From contig JAGAYR010000038.1 in assembly GCA_017940415.1 (NCBI GenBank), positions 1 through 61,789 on the forward strand: 61,789 bases of DNA, given 5' to 3'. Within the stretch, counting starts at the first letter, position 1. Every line of letters begins with the position of its first letter. A program made the position numbers and the translations under genes. The stretch comes from Lachnospiraceae bacterium (GTDB lineage: Bacteria; Bacillota; Clostridia; Lachnospirales; Lachnospiraceae). The notes beneath the pieces are model-generated. The model had not been told where the DNA came from and did not search any database. It saw only the letters and a list, made by a program, of their open reading frames with translations. Of the stretch, positions 35,017-43,949 are shown piece after piece.

Positions 35017-36258
35017 CTATGCTTCAAGGCCGATTGCCCTGAATGCTTTATCAAAATCATCTTTGAGATCTTGTATATCTTCTATTCCTACACTTATTCT
35101 GATCAGATCATCAAACACTCCGGCATCTTCTTTTTGCTTCTCGGTTGAATGAAGACTTATTGTCGAAGATGGATGAAGCACAAGTGTCTTGGTATCACCT
35201 ATGTTTGATAATCTGTAAGCCAGTTCCAGCTCATCAAGAAGCTTAAAGGCACTTTCTTTGGATCCCACACGGATAGTAACTATTGCTCCGTATCCTCCTT
35301 TTAAAAGCTTGCCTCCAATGTCATGCCATTTACTTGACTTAAGGCCTGGATAATTGACCGTTATCTGCGGATATCTTTTTTCAAGATATTCAGCCAGCTT
35401 CCCGGCGTTGGTACATTGGCGCTCCATACGCAGTCCCAATGTCTCCAATCCTATCTGATTCAAGTAAGCTGTCTGAGGTGCCATACAGGCTCCCGCATTT
35501 CTGAAAAGTCCGGCACGGAGCTTTGCAAGATATGCATAAGGTCCGAACTTGATGTAATCCTTCAGGATGGGGAATTTATCTTTGTTCCATTTGAACTTAC
35601 CGCTGTCTGTCAGAACCCCTCCGATGGCATTGCTGCTTCCGTTTATATATTTCGATGTGGAGTTTATTACTATGTCCGCACCGTGTTCGAAAACCTTCAC
35701 CAGATACGGTGTTGCTACCGTGTTATCGATGATAAGAGGTATGCCGTGAGCATGTGCTATCTTGGCAAGTTCATCAATGTCCGTAACATCCAGACAGGGA
35801 TTTCCGATTGTCTCCGCATACAGGAGTTTTGTTTTCTCTGTAATGGCATTTTCTATCTGCTCAAAATTGTTGTTCTCGATATATGTGGTCTTTATACCGA
35901 ACGCTTCCAGATCCCTGAAGAAATCTATCGTTCCTCCGTAGAGACTTGAGCTTGATACGATCTCGTCTCCGCTTTCCAGGATATTGGTCAGTGCACAGAA
36001 GATTGCAGACATTCCGGATGAGGTTGCCACGCTTCCGACTCCGCCTTCAAGTTTGGTTATCCTGTTCTCAAAGGCTGTTACCGTAGGATTCGCAACCCTG
36101 GTATAACAGTAACCCGGTGTCTTTCCTCCGAAAATTCCTTCAAGATCCTCTGCGCTTTGCTGGTAAAATGCGCTGGTCTGATATATCGGAGTCAGGGTGG
36201 ATCCGTATTTTTCTTTTTTATCTACTCCGCCGTGGAGAAGTGCTGTGTTGAAATTCAT
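35017..36258 (-). CDS. metY: O-acetylhomoserine sulfhydrylase (PLP enzyme, MetY)
   Basis: The 413-residue PLP enzyme replaces the acetyl group of O-acetylhomoserine with sulfur. Family marks are YGSTLTPIYQTSAFYQQS, GYCYTRVANPTV (49-60), ATSSGMSAI (78-86), the PLP lysine Lys203 in NSTSKYINGSS and LVLHPSSTISL. In the thiocarboxylate pathway MetY uses the carrier protein as sulfur donor; with free sulfide it works alone. It is first in the run of genes that ends at 28958 and has a CGGAGG ribosome binding site. The 119-base gap upstream holds a terminator and a short TTCCGAA/TTCGGAA hairpin. Confidence 0.92.
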   Translation of the reverse strand: MNFNTALLHGGVDKKEKYGSTLTPIYQTSAFYQQSAEDLEGIFGGKTPGYCYTRVANPTVTAFENRITKLEGGVGSVATSSGMSAIFCALTNILESGDEIVSSSSLYGGTIDFFRDLEAFGIKTTYIENNNFEQIENAITEKTKLLYAETIGNPCLDVTDIDELAKIAHAHGIPLIIDNTVATPYLVKVFEHGADIVINSTSKYINGSSNAIGGVLTDSGKFKWNKDKFPILKDYIKFGPYAYLAKLRAGLFRNAGACMAPQTAYLNQIGLETLGLRMERQCTNAGKLAEYLEKRYPQITVNYPGLKSSKWHDIGGKLLKGGYGAIVTIRVGSKESAFKLLDELELAYRLSNIGDTKTLVLHPSSTISLHSTEKQKEDAGVFDDLIRISVGIEDIQDLKDDFDKAFRAIGLEA

Positions 36259-36339
36259 CTTGTACCTCCGATAAGGGTTTCCCCTGACACTGTTAAGGAT
36301 ACAGATATTCCGAAGATTTCGGAAATACTTATAAAATAG

Positions 36340-36370
36340 AGCCGGCTATAGGCTATAGCTATAACCGGCT
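36340..36370 (-). terminator. Hairpin terminator between the uptake and homocysteine gene sets
   Basis: AGCCGG(C)TATAG pairs with CTATA(A)CCGGCT. The T-rich flank on the minus strand is CTATTTTATAA, on the plus strand TTTTTCT. It ends transcripts from the arylsulfotransferase gene, probably with some readthrough into metY. Confidence 0.7.
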
Positions 36371-36377
36371 TTTTCTA

Positions 36378-37889
36378 TTATTTGTTTTTCTCAAGTTCGC
36401 TCTTGTGAACGGACAGGACGCAGAAATCAAGACGCTTGTCTTCTTTCTTATCATCCTTCTTAGGACCGCCGCTCATTCCGGTAACGCTGGCACCGTCGGG
36501 ATCCACACCGTCGATGGTTGTTACCTTACCGGTTCCCGCACCCTTTGATGCTCCGGGAACACGGAAAGTCTCTACGTTGAGAGGCTCGATTGAAGTCTCA
36601 ACAGGCTTTTCAACCTGAGGAATCCACTCATAGGGAACACGATATGCACGGTATACCATGTTCATGGAAACCTTTCCTGCGATGGTCTTGAAATAGGGAT
36701 TAATATATTCCCAGACTATCTCATGGTCGGGTGTTACCTCTATAAGTCTTCCATCGGATCCTTCAGTGATCAGAGTATTTCCGTTGGGAAGTCTCTGTGC
36801 CGAGCTGATGTACGAGCTGTAGAACTTGGACGCATCCGTAAAAAGAAGGAAGCCTGCTTCAAGAGGTGTGTACTGCCACTTGATCTCAAGAGTGATGGGA
36901 TCAAACTCCAGAACTCTTGAATAATCTCTGTGGGCATTGTTGTTGCCGGTTACGGATGAAGGGTTGGGAGTTCCGTATCCGCCCTCTCCTCCGTTATCGA
37001 ATACCAGGAGATTACCTTCTCCGGGAAGTCCCTTGGGGATCATGTGGAAATGATGCTGTCCGATGATCCATCCAAGCTTTCTGAGCTCCTTGGTCTTGGA
37101 AAAGTCAGGTCCGATCTGCCATACGATCTCGCCTGTCTTCTTGCTTACGATGGCAAGGATATTTGCGTTTCTTGCATCGAAGATCAGGTTATCGGGATGG
37201 AATCTCTCATCACCTGCGTCATACCACTTGTTGGGACCGAGTACGGATACGCAGTTAACATGTAACCAGTCTCCGCCTGCTTCTCCGTGTACTCCGGGGT
37301 TTCTTGCAAGAGTGTTCTTGGCAGCTTCGTCAAAATCGAATTCCTCGAAATGATCGCTTGCTCTCCAGCTCCAGAGAATGTTTCCCTCCCAGTCTACTTC
37401 GATGAATTTATCATCGATGAGTTCTTTGTCACTGATCGCGGGGTTGGTAACATTCTCGTGAACGAGAAGAATGGTGTTTCCGCCTTCCGTCTTGGGCTCT
37501 CCGCCGGGATAATAATATCCTACGGTGTTACCCTCTCTTTGGAAATCATGGTGCTGTCTTGCCTGCCAGCGCGGCTCGAAGCCCTCATCCTCGATATATT
37601 CCGTGTGGTCGAATTTCCATACGATATTTCCGTCCCAGTCTACCTGAACCAGATCCAGCTGATCCTGATATGCCTTCTTGGACTCTCTTCTGCCGGTTGT
37701 TCCGAGAACATATCCGCCGGGAAGGATCTTGTTGGGGAAGCCGCCGAGGCCGGCCCAGAGATTAACTTCGTTACCGTTCATATCGATAAGAAGTGCACCC
37801 TTTACTGTAGGGAATACGGTATAACCGCTCCATGTTTTTTCTTTGTCGAACTGTAAAACTCCTGTGGGAAATACGCTGGGATAGCCCAT
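36378..37889 (-). CDS. Arylsulfotransferase-like (ASST) beta-propeller protein, cytoplasmic
   Basis: The 503-residue protein has repeated propeller blades of the type VDWDGNIVWKFDH, VDWEGNILWSWRA, KTGEIVWQIGPDF and PDHEIVWEYINPY, with conserved His in RQHHDFQREGN, WLHVNCVS and IIGQHHFHMIP, the last being the likely sulfo-accepting histidine. ASST enzymes move sulfate groups from aryl sulfate esters to phenols. The known ones are mostly exported, but no signal peptide is seen here. The C-terminal tail (about 430-503) is Gly/Lys/Asp-rich and looks disordered. It follows the binding-lipoprotein gene by 27 bases, so its substrate is probably what that importer brings in. Confidence 0.78.
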   Translation of the reverse strand: MGYPSVFPTGVLQFDKEKTWSGYTVFPTVKGALLIDMNGNEVNLWAGLGGFPNKILPGGYVLGTTGRRESKKAYQDQLDLVQVDWDGNIVWKFDHTEYIEDEGFEPRWQARQHHDFQREGNTVGYYYPGGEPKTEGGNTILLVHENVTNPAISDKELIDDKFIEVDWEGNILWSWRASDHFEEFDFDEAAKNTLARNPGVHGEAGGDWLHVNCVSVLGPNKWYDAGDERFHPDNLIFDARNANILAIVSKKTGEIVWQIGPDFSKTKELRKLGWIIGQHHFHMIPKGLPGEGNLLVFDNGGEGGYGTPNPSSVTGNNNAHRDYSRVLEFDPITLEIKWQYTPLEAGFLLFTDASKFYSSYISSAQRLPNGNTLITEGSDGRLIEVTPDHEIVWEYINPYFKTIAGKVSMNMVYRAYRVPYEWIPQVEKPVETSIEPLNVETFRVPGASKGAGTGKVTTIDGVDPDGASVTGMSGGPKKDDKKEDKRLDFCVLSVHKSELEKNK

Positions 37890-37916
37890 TGCCTTCTCCT
37901 TTCTGAACTAAAAAAC

Positions 37917-39014
37917 TTAATCAAGATTAACGGTTACTGCTTCGGGGAAAGCGATGTTTGCGGGTCTTGCATCATAGAACTCGGTTACCTGATAATCGGT
38001 CTCGAATCTTCCTGCGCCGTATGCCCACTGCTCGATCTCCTGAAGATGTGCTGCGGAGTCTGCATTAAGTCCGTGCTGGAATACTCTGTTGGTCCAGTTG
38101 GATTTGAAATCCTCGGGGATGAGGGAAAGCTTTTCTCCGAGATAATCAGCTGTCTCATCAAGGTTATTGTTGATGAAGTCGATGGTCTCGTCTACAGCAA
38201 GAAGGTACTGTGCAAGAGCATCGGTATGCTCTGAGATAAATCCTTCAGTGGAAAGAAGATATGCGGTGGTGCTGATTCCGATCTCATCTGCGGTTGCAAC
38301 CTTAACCCATCCGAGTTCCTCAAAACGTGTTGCGGTGGAACCTGATGCGAAATATGCAGAAGCACCTCCTGAGCTTGCCACTGCGAGAGCGGTCTGTGTC
38401 GAATCAACTGCTACGATGTTCTGCTTATCGTAATCAAATCCGAGATACTCAATGGATCTTGCAATGTAATAGTCAACCACGGTACCGGTGGTGGTTACGA
38501 AGCCCTTGCTTCCGTCAAGTGAACTGATGTCATCTGCATATTCGGGAGCCACATAGAGTCCTCCGACTCTGTCACCCTGAGGTGCGCCGAGATCCGAGAA
38601 GATCTTAAGATCAGTTACTCCGTAGGTATTCCCGAGACGGTTAACCGTTGCATAGTCAGCCATGTTTCCGATATCAGCGGTTCCGTTTACGATTGCATCG
38701 ATGGTTGCGATTCCATATACATACTCGGTGATCTCAACTTCAAGTCCGTACTTTTCAAAGATTCCCTGCCACTGACCTACTTCATCAATGTACTGGTCAA
38801 GTCCGCCGGTCATAACTGCGAGACGAAGAAAGGTCTTCTCTGCGGGTGCATCTGCAGGTGCTCCTGCAGCATCGAGTGATACGGTGTCACTGGTTACATC
38901 AGCTTCCCGGGAAGGCTGAGATCCGGTATTACCCGATCCTGTATTTCCGCATCCTGCAAGAGATGCTGCTGTCAAAATTCCTGCTGTTAATAAACCGATC
39001 AATTTCTTTTTCAT
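37917..39014 (-). CDS. SsuA/TauA-like substrate-binding lipoprotein (sulfonate or sulfate ester)
   Basis: From the ATG at 39014 (GAGGAA ribosome binding site) the 365-residue protein has lipobox SLAGC (Cys22), a Ser/Asp-rich spacer and a two-domain NMT1/SsuA-like fold: FLRLAVMTGGLDQYIDE, IFEKYGLEVEITEYVYG, NGTADIGNMADYATVN and GSKGFVTTTGTVVDYY. Proteins of this class bind sulfonates, sulfate esters, nitrate or thiamine precursors. Its place between an SsuC-like permease and the arylsulfotransferase favours an organosulfur ligand. The open frame upstream of Met is not coding, since it overlaps the permease gene out of frame. Confidence 0.85.
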   Translation of the reverse strand: MKKKLIGLLTAGILTAASLAGCGNTGSGNTGSQPSREADVTSDTVSLDAAGAPADAPAEKTFLRLAVMTGGLDQYIDEVGQWQGIFEKYGLEVEITEYVYGIATIDAIVNGTADIGNMADYATVNRLGNTYGVTDLKIFSDLGAPQGDRVGGLYVAPEYADDISSLDGSKGFVTTTGTVVDYYIARSIEYLGFDYDKQNIVAVDSTQTALAVASSGGASAYFASGSTATRFEELGWVKVATADEIGISTTAYLLSTEGFISEHTDALAQYLLAVDETIDFINNNLDETADYLGEKLSLIPEDFKSNWTNRVFQHGLNADSAAHLQEIEQWAYGAGRFETDYQVTEFYDARPANIAFPEAVTVNLD

Positions 39015-39055
39015 AATTTTTTCCTCACTTTCACTTATTCGATCATCTCGAATAT

Positions 39056-39826
39056 TTATTTCACTCCAAAATGTTTCAGAGTTTTTTTGCCTATAAAATA
39101 AAGCAGTCTGTCGAGTACAAATCCTATAAGAGCCAGGGTAAAGATTCCTGCAAATGCCCAAGCTGTCTTGTAATACATTCTCGAACTCTGGATCAGATAT
39201 CCCAGTCCGTCTCCTCCTACCAGCATCTCAGCTGCGATAACGCAGATGATGCTTGATCCCAGTCCGAGTCTTACACCGGTGAAGATGTTGGGTACAGCCG
39301 AAGGAACTATTACCGTAAAGAAAACTCTTAACTTTCCCGCACCCATACAGGATGCTGCTTCTATAAGGGATTTATCTGCGGTAACAACCCCTGCAATGGT
39401 ATTTACGAATATGGGGAAGAATGCCGCGTACAGGATAAGTGCAACCTTTGATTTATCATCAACTCCGAACCAGATAAGAAACATTGAAGTAAGTGCGATG
39501 GCGGGAATGAATCTGAAAAGACTCAGTACCGGTTCTACAAGAAGTCTTACGGGTTTGAAATGTCCGGTCACAAGTCCGATCGGTACACCGAAAAGTATTG
39601 CAAGTCCCCATCCTTTTCCTATTCTCCTAAGGGAAGCAATGATGTCTGCTCCAAGTGTTCCATCCTTAATTATCTTAAGAAGCGCATTCCAGGTTTCTAT
39701 GGGTGACGGGAAGAATATCTCGTCGTAGTTGTAACCTACAAGACTCCATGCAGCGAATACTATGATCCAGGAGATGATACCGATCTTGAAGATCCTCTCC
39801 ACTATGCTGATTTCTTTCTTTTCCAT
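39056..39826 (-). CDS. SsuC/TauC-like ABC permease
   Basis: The 256-residue membrane protein has six helices and the family loops SLRRIGKGWGLAILFGVPIG (about 64-83), RFIPAIALTSMFLIWFG and the EAA-type LIEAASCMGAGKLRVFFTVI (about 154-173). It forms the homodimeric channel for the SsuA-like lipoprotein and the CysA-like ATPase. A good AAAGGAGA ribosome binding site precedes the ATG, 12 bases after the ATPase gene. Confidence 0.9.
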   Translation of the reverse strand: MEKKEISIVERIFKIGIISWIIVFAAWSLVGYNYDEIFFPSPIETWNALLKIIKDGTLGADIIASLRRIGKGWGLAILFGVPIGLVTGHFKPVRLLVEPVLSLFRFIPAIALTSMFLIWFGVDDKSKVALILYAAFFPIFVNTIAGVVTADKSLIEAASCMGAGKLRVFFTVIVPSAVPNIFTGVRLGLGSSIICVIAAEMLVGGDGLGYLIQSSRMYYKTAWAFAGIFTLALIGFVLDRLLYFIGKKTLKHFGVK

Positions 39827-39838
39827 AACTCGTCTCCT

Positions 39839-40900
39839 TTAGATGAAGTAGGTATTCGAATCATCGAGCGAGCTGTTCTTAACCAGATAAGTTTCTTCTC
39901 CGCGGATGATGTAGATCATGTTGATAAGTGCTTTTACTTTGTCTCCGGACTTAAGAGGACCGTTTACAAGAGGTGAACTTGCTTTGATCCTAAGTCCGTC
40001 TATATCGAGAATGACTTCAAAGCTGTCTCCTCTGAAAATGCTCTGTTCTACGGTAGCTTCTTCGTATGAAGGATCGTTGCCTTTGGGTGAATCTGCGGTG
40101 AGGAGTTCTACGAATTCAGGTCTGATGATTGCTTCGGTTCCCTCTCCCTCATCCTTAAAGCCCTTTAGTCTGTCATATTCTTTCAGTACGCTGGACTTTC
40201 CGATGAACTTAGCTGTGAAGGAAGTCTTCGGATGAAGGTAAATGTCTACGGGATCTCCAACCTGTTCAACCTTTCCTTCGTTTGTGATTACGATCTCATC
40301 CGCAACCTCGATTGCTTCGTCCTGATCGTGTGTTACGAAGATGCTTGTTATACCGATCTTATCGATTGTTCTTCTCAGCCAGGTTCGAAGTTCCTGTCTT
40401 ACCTTTGCATCTATCGCAGCGAAGGGCTCATCGAGAAGAAGAAGTTCGGGCTCGGGAGCAAGTGCTCTGGCAAGAGCGATTCTCTGTCTCTGTCCGCCGG
40501 AGAGCTGGTCGGGATATCTTTTCTCAAGGCCGGGAAGACTTACCAGATCAAGAAGTTCTGTAACTCTCTTTTTGATATATTCTTTATCCTTACCCGCAAC
40601 TTTGAGTCCGTATGCTATGTTGTCGTATACCGTAAGGTAAGGAAACAATGCGTAATTCTGAAATACGAATCCGACCCCTCTCTGACTGGGTGAAAGATCG
40701 TTTACAAGTTTTCCGTTTATGTAGATATCTCCGGAATCCTGTTTCTCAAGTCCCGCTATCATTCTGAGGATGGTAGTCTTACCGCTTCCGCTGGGTCCGA
40801 GAAGTCCGATGAGCTTTCCTTTTTCGATTTCGAAGCTTACATCTTTGGATGCCTGTGTATCTCCGAATGTTTTGTTTATGTTTTTGAGCTGTACATACAT
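39839..40900 (-). CDS. CysA-like ABC transporter ATPase with C-terminal TOBE-type domain
   Basis: The 353-residue ATPase has Walker A GPSGSGKTT (about 35-43), the signature LSGGQRQRIALARALA, Walker B LLLLDEPFAAID and switch His in VTHDQDEA. After residue 235 there is a regulatory domain (IIRPEFVELL, RGDSFEVILDIDGLRIKASS) as in the sulfate/molybdate ATPase CysA, whereas SsuB and TauB proteins stop near 255 residues. So a CysA-type engine is paired with an SsuC-type channel. It is first in its operon. Confidence 0.9.
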   Translation of the reverse strand: MYVQLKNINKTFGDTQASKDVSFEIEKGKLIGLLGPSGSGKTTILRMIAGLEKQDSGDIYINGKLVNDLSPSQRGVGFVFQNYALFPYLTVYDNIAYGLKVAGKDKEYIKKRVTELLDLVSLPGLEKRYPDQLSGGQRQRIALARALAPEPELLLLDEPFAAIDAKVRQELRTWLRRTIDKIGITSIFVTHDQDEAIEVADEIVITNEGKVEQVGDPVDIYLHPKTSFTAKFIGKSSVLKEYDRLKGFKDEGEGTEAIIRPEFVELLTADSPKGNDPSYEEATVEQSIFRGDSFEVILDIDGLRIKASSPLVNGPLKSGDKVKALINMIYIIRGEETYLVKNSSLDDSNTYFI

Positions 40901-40950
40901 TTGCTTTACCTCTCGGTTACGCCGTTTGTTTGTTGTTCTTGAAATGCATT

Positions 40951-41003
40951 CTATAATGCGGGGTTTAGTTTGGCTAATACAGGTATCTTATAGTCTGTTA
41001 TAG
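40951..41003 (-). promoter_or_regulatory. Upstream region of the organosulfur importer with repeated CTATAA
   Basis: On the minus strand two direct CTATAA copies 10 bases apart (40998-41003 and 40988-40993) are followed by one inverted copy (40951-40956). One may be a -10 box, but no convincing -35 box is seen. The spacing of one helical turn suits a regulator site. The evidence is weak. Confidence 0.3.
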
Positions 41004-41025
41004 GAAGAACCTATTGCAAAAAGAC

Positions 41026-41060
41026 CACAAAAAAATCCGGCAGGATAACCTGCCGGATTT
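41026..41060 (-). terminator. Strong Rho-independent terminator after the GT-C-like gene
   Basis: On the minus strand a perfect 12-base stem (AAATCCGGCAGG with CCTGCCGGATTT, loop TTAT) is followed by a run of seven T. It lies 17 bases past the stop of the gene at 41078. Confidence 0.95.
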
Positions 41061-41077
41061 AACTTCGCTATATAATT

Positions 41078-42814
41078 CTATCCCCACTTACTGTAGTCCG
41101 GATCTTTCCATTCAAGATCGTTTTGCAGATACCACAGATATTCACCCGTTGCGGTTCCAAGTCTCAAGGTATTATCAAGGAACCTTGAAGGGATGATATA
41201 AAGAAGCACTCCCAGTAAAAGTGCAATGACCGTAAATCTTATGCTGCGGCTTTTCTTAATTCCGTAAGATGCGATCTCGTTTATCGTCTCGCCGTATCCC
41301 TTAAGAGCATAAGGGAATATCGCAATGAAATACGGAAGTACATAATGACATTTTGCTTCGAAGATCAAATGGTATATGAATCCGCCAAGGAAGATAACAA
41401 ACAGATCTCCTTCTTCAAGGCAGGCACGAATCTTCTTTTTCTTCCATATCCAGAACAGCCTGAGCACAAGTCCGAAATACAGACATGACTGTGCGATATC
41501 CATGATGATATACAAAACGGTATTTACCACTCCGCCGTTATATAATATATCTTTCCAGGTATATGAAAGCGTTCCGTAAAGATTTCTGATGCTGGTATTC
41601 GTAAAGCACTGCATCGCAGGTTCGGTCCACATGGATGCTACTTTCCTTGCAAAGAATCTCAAGCCGTATTCGTGGTCTGATGCAAATACATCAAGGCGTT
41701 CTTCTATGATCTCATTATATCTTTCTTCTACTCTCGGTAAGTCATCCGCATATTCTTTGTACACAGATGTGTTGATGTCGTTGAACCATCCGGGGGCAAC
41801 GGAACTTTCGGATATTCCCAGAGCCACATATCCTCTCATACCGATTCCCGCATCAGGACGTGCACAGGCCGTGTGATCAAAGTATGTTCTGATTCCGCCA
41901 AGCACACCGTATGTACATAAAACAAGCAGAATCAAAACAGTAATATATCTTAATCTTCCTTCTTTTCTGCGAAGCATTCTTACGAAAAGCATAAGAGCCG
42001 CTGCGATGACAATAAGAACTCCGTTGTATTTAAACACAGGCCCCAGTGACAGGAAGATTATCGCCCATGCTGCATCTGTTTTCTTGCCTGTCTTATCAAA
42101 TCGGATAAGTTTATAGATTCCCCAGATACCGAATGCAATCTGCCATAAGAATCCGTAGACGAACGTTATCTGTCCCCACATCTGAAGAGAGAGAGTCGCT
42201 GCGATATATGTTGCATAACCCATGGACTTTCCGAAGTATTCCTTAGCCACCTTGGCAAGTCCGATGTTTACTATAATAAGTACAAAAACATTTACATACT
42301 GAAATACAAAAACGCCCTCATCACCCATGAGTGCGAAGGGGATCATGAGAAGTACCATTCCGTTCTGGAAAGGGAACATATCCATGTACTGCCCTGTCTG
42401 CCACTCTGTGAAATTACCTGCAAGGAAATCTTTAGCGACCAGGAAGACTTTGTACTGATCGTATATGGGAAGAAGATGGGTGGTCTTAACGATGATGCAT
42501 CCCATCGCCGCAAAAAGAACCGTCAATATTACACAGATATTCTTGAGAATACGCTCGCATCTTGCCGTGTTACCCCAATACCTTTTGCGCTTCTTATATA
42601 CAGCAGAAATAATAAAAAGAAGTATCAGAATGCCGATAACCATTCCCGGTCCTACATCCTTGATGAAAAAAACATGCTCATCTTCATAAGCCATTATGGC
42701 GGTAACACAGGAGCTGAGATAAAACAGCCATGCGGCTATGACAGCGGTAAATATAAACACCACCGCTCCGCCTGCAGAATATATGAATTTTGCGATTTTT
42801 TCTCCTCTTCGCAT
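41078..42814 (-). CDS. Polytopic membrane protein, GT-C glycosyltransferase-like
   Basis: Twelve or more membrane helices span 578 residues. An extracellular loop after helix 3 (YDQYKVFLVAKDFLAGNFTE) and a later loop around residues 320-410 (GMRGYVALGISESSVAPGWF) resemble lipid-phosphate-sugar-dependent glycosyltransferases, but the usual Asp-Asp/Glu pair after helix 1 is only suggested by YEDEHVFF. The ATG at 42814 has AAAAGGA 5 bases before it; a TTG 5 codons upstream, overlapping the previous stop, is the alternative. It is the last gene before a strong terminator. Its neighbours do not reveal an acceptor. Confidence 0.6.
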   Translation of the reverse strand: MRRGEKIAKFIYSAGGAVVFIFTAVIAAWLFYLSSCVTAIMAYEDEHVFFIKDVGPGMVIGILILLFIISAVYKKRKRYWGNTARCERILKNICVILTVLFAAMGCIIVKTTHLLPIYDQYKVFLVAKDFLAGNFTEWQTGQYMDMFPFQNGMVLLMIPFALMGDEGVFVFQYVNVFVLIIVNIGLAKVAKEYFGKSMGYATYIAATLSLQMWGQITFVYGFLWQIAFGIWGIYKLIRFDKTGKKTDAAWAIIFLSLGPVFKYNGVLIVIAAALMLFVRMLRRKEGRLRYITVLILLVLCTYGVLGGIRTYFDHTACARPDAGIGMRGYVALGISESSVAPGWFNDINTSVYKEYADDLPRVEERYNEIIEERLDVFASDHEYGLRFFARKVASMWTEPAMQCFTNTSIRNLYGTLSYTWKDILYNGGVVNTVLYIIMDIAQSCLYFGLVLRLFWIWKKKKIRACLEEGDLFVIFLGGFIYHLIFEAKCHYVLPYFIAIFPYALKGYGETINEIASYGIKKSRSIRFTVIALLLGVLLYIIPSRFLDNTLRLGTATGEYLWYLQNDLEWKDPDYSKWG

Positions 42815-42825
42815 AAAAATCCTTT

Positions 42826-43719
42826 TCAAAACAGATCCAGACTGCTGTCCAGATATACTTCCTCTCTTACTTTAAGCCTGTATTCGGGTTTTGTCATGTA
42901 GTATAACAGCATTTCAAAAACCACCGCGCTTCCCAGGCTCCTGCCTTCTATCTTAAAATGTCTGAACCCTGCGGGAGCATAGATTTTCCTGATATCATCG
43001 GTTCCGATAAATGAAGGATTCTCCATGGCGTCGGAAAATCTGTATCCTCTGCCTGCCAAAGGTGAAGTACAAATATGATCTTCGCAGTCTTCTCCCAGGC
43101 TCTTCCTGCTTACATTCTCGTAACAGCTTTTCCTGTCACTGCATCCGATACTGCAGCATTCATTACACAGAAATTCCACCTTGGCTTTCTGTTCTTCTGT
43201 CAGGCTGTTTAGCCTGTCCAGTTTTTTATTCAGTCTGAAATCAGGAACAACATATTTATATTCGGGCCTGTTTAGTTCATCTTCAAACCGGTCAAAACTT
43301 GTGATCACCTTGGTGGTCGAAGAGACAAAATAAAAGTCCGGATACTTCTTATGAATGTGATCAAGCAACAGATCCGAATAAACGATCACACCGTTTTGCA
43401 CTTTGCCGCTCTTTTCAAAAAGAGAACAAAGCCTGTTACACTTCTTATCATTCAGATGCTTTTCGGTGATAAGTGAATTACTGAAAGTAAGCCGCGTAGA
43501 AATGTCATATTCTCTCATGAGTTCCGCGACTTTAACGGGATCCGCATCACCGAATCCTACCCGTCCGCCTCCCCAGATACAGTCAGCAGGTGCTCCGTAG
43601 ATCGAACCTATTTCACACCACTCATAAAAGTATTCCCTATGCTCATTAAAAAGCTTCAGGAATACTTTATAGAATTCGTAGAATTCAAATAATCCGGGAA
43701 GGTGGTAGCAGATTTTCAT
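42826..43719 (-). CDS. U32-peptidase-like conserved protein with Cys cluster
   Basis: The 297-residue protein has no transmembrane segment. It ends with FRHFKIEGRSLGSAVVFEML, a segment like the strand FKIEGR in U32-family proteins, and has a cysteine cluster CNECCSIGCSDRKSC (about 190-204), reminiscent of the U32 Fe-S or Zn cysteines. I read it as a divergent U32-like TIM barrel; the activity is unknown. The ATG at 43719 shares its first base with the TGA of the preceding gene (TGATG). It overlaps no downstream ATG start but ends 12 bases before the next gene. Confidence 0.5.
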   Translation of the reverse strand: MKICYHLPGLFEFYEFYKVFLKLFNEHREYFYEWCEIGSIYGAPADCIWGGGRVGFGDADPVKVAELMREYDISTRLTFSNSLITEKHLNDKKCNRLCSLFEKSGKVQNGVIVYSDLLLDHIHKKYPDFYFVSSTTKVITSFDRFEDELNRPEYKYVVPDFRLNKKLDRLNSLTEEQKAKVEFLCNECCSIGCSDRKSCYENVSRKSLGEDCEDHICTSPLAGRGYRFSDAMENPSFIGTDDIRKIYAPAGFRHFKIEGRSLGSAVVFEMLLYYMTKPEYRLKVREEVYLDSSLDLF

Positions 43720-43949
43720 CACATATACCCGCAGCCGTTTCTTTCGGGAGCTTCTATTCCGGATTCATAACGGGCTTTGAATTCCATGTTTATATCACGG
43801 ATCTCTTTCTTACCGTCGATATATTCCTGATACATCTCAGCAAGACCTGCCATGCATCCGTCACAGCTTCCGTTTATGTTACCGATGGACTCCGCAACAA
43901 TCTGTTCTCTTTCTTCACGTGTGGTATCTTTGATCAAAATTGAATTCAT
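43719..43949 (-). CDS. Small cysteine-containing protein of unknown function
   Basis: The 76-residue protein has a Cys pair in GSCDGCMAGLAEMYQEYIDG (about 27-46), a predicted helix after it and a conserved-looking C-terminus RNGCGYM. I recall similar short proteins in Lachnospiraceae with unhelpful names, and no function. The three cysteines could bind a metal. It overlaps the methyltransferase gene by 4 bases (ATGA) and the U32-like gene by 1, so the three are co-translated. Confidence 0.75.
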   Translation of the reverse strand: MNSILIKDTTREEREQIVAESIGNINGSCDGCMAGLAEMYQEYIDGKKEIRDINMEFKARYESGIEAPERNGCGYM

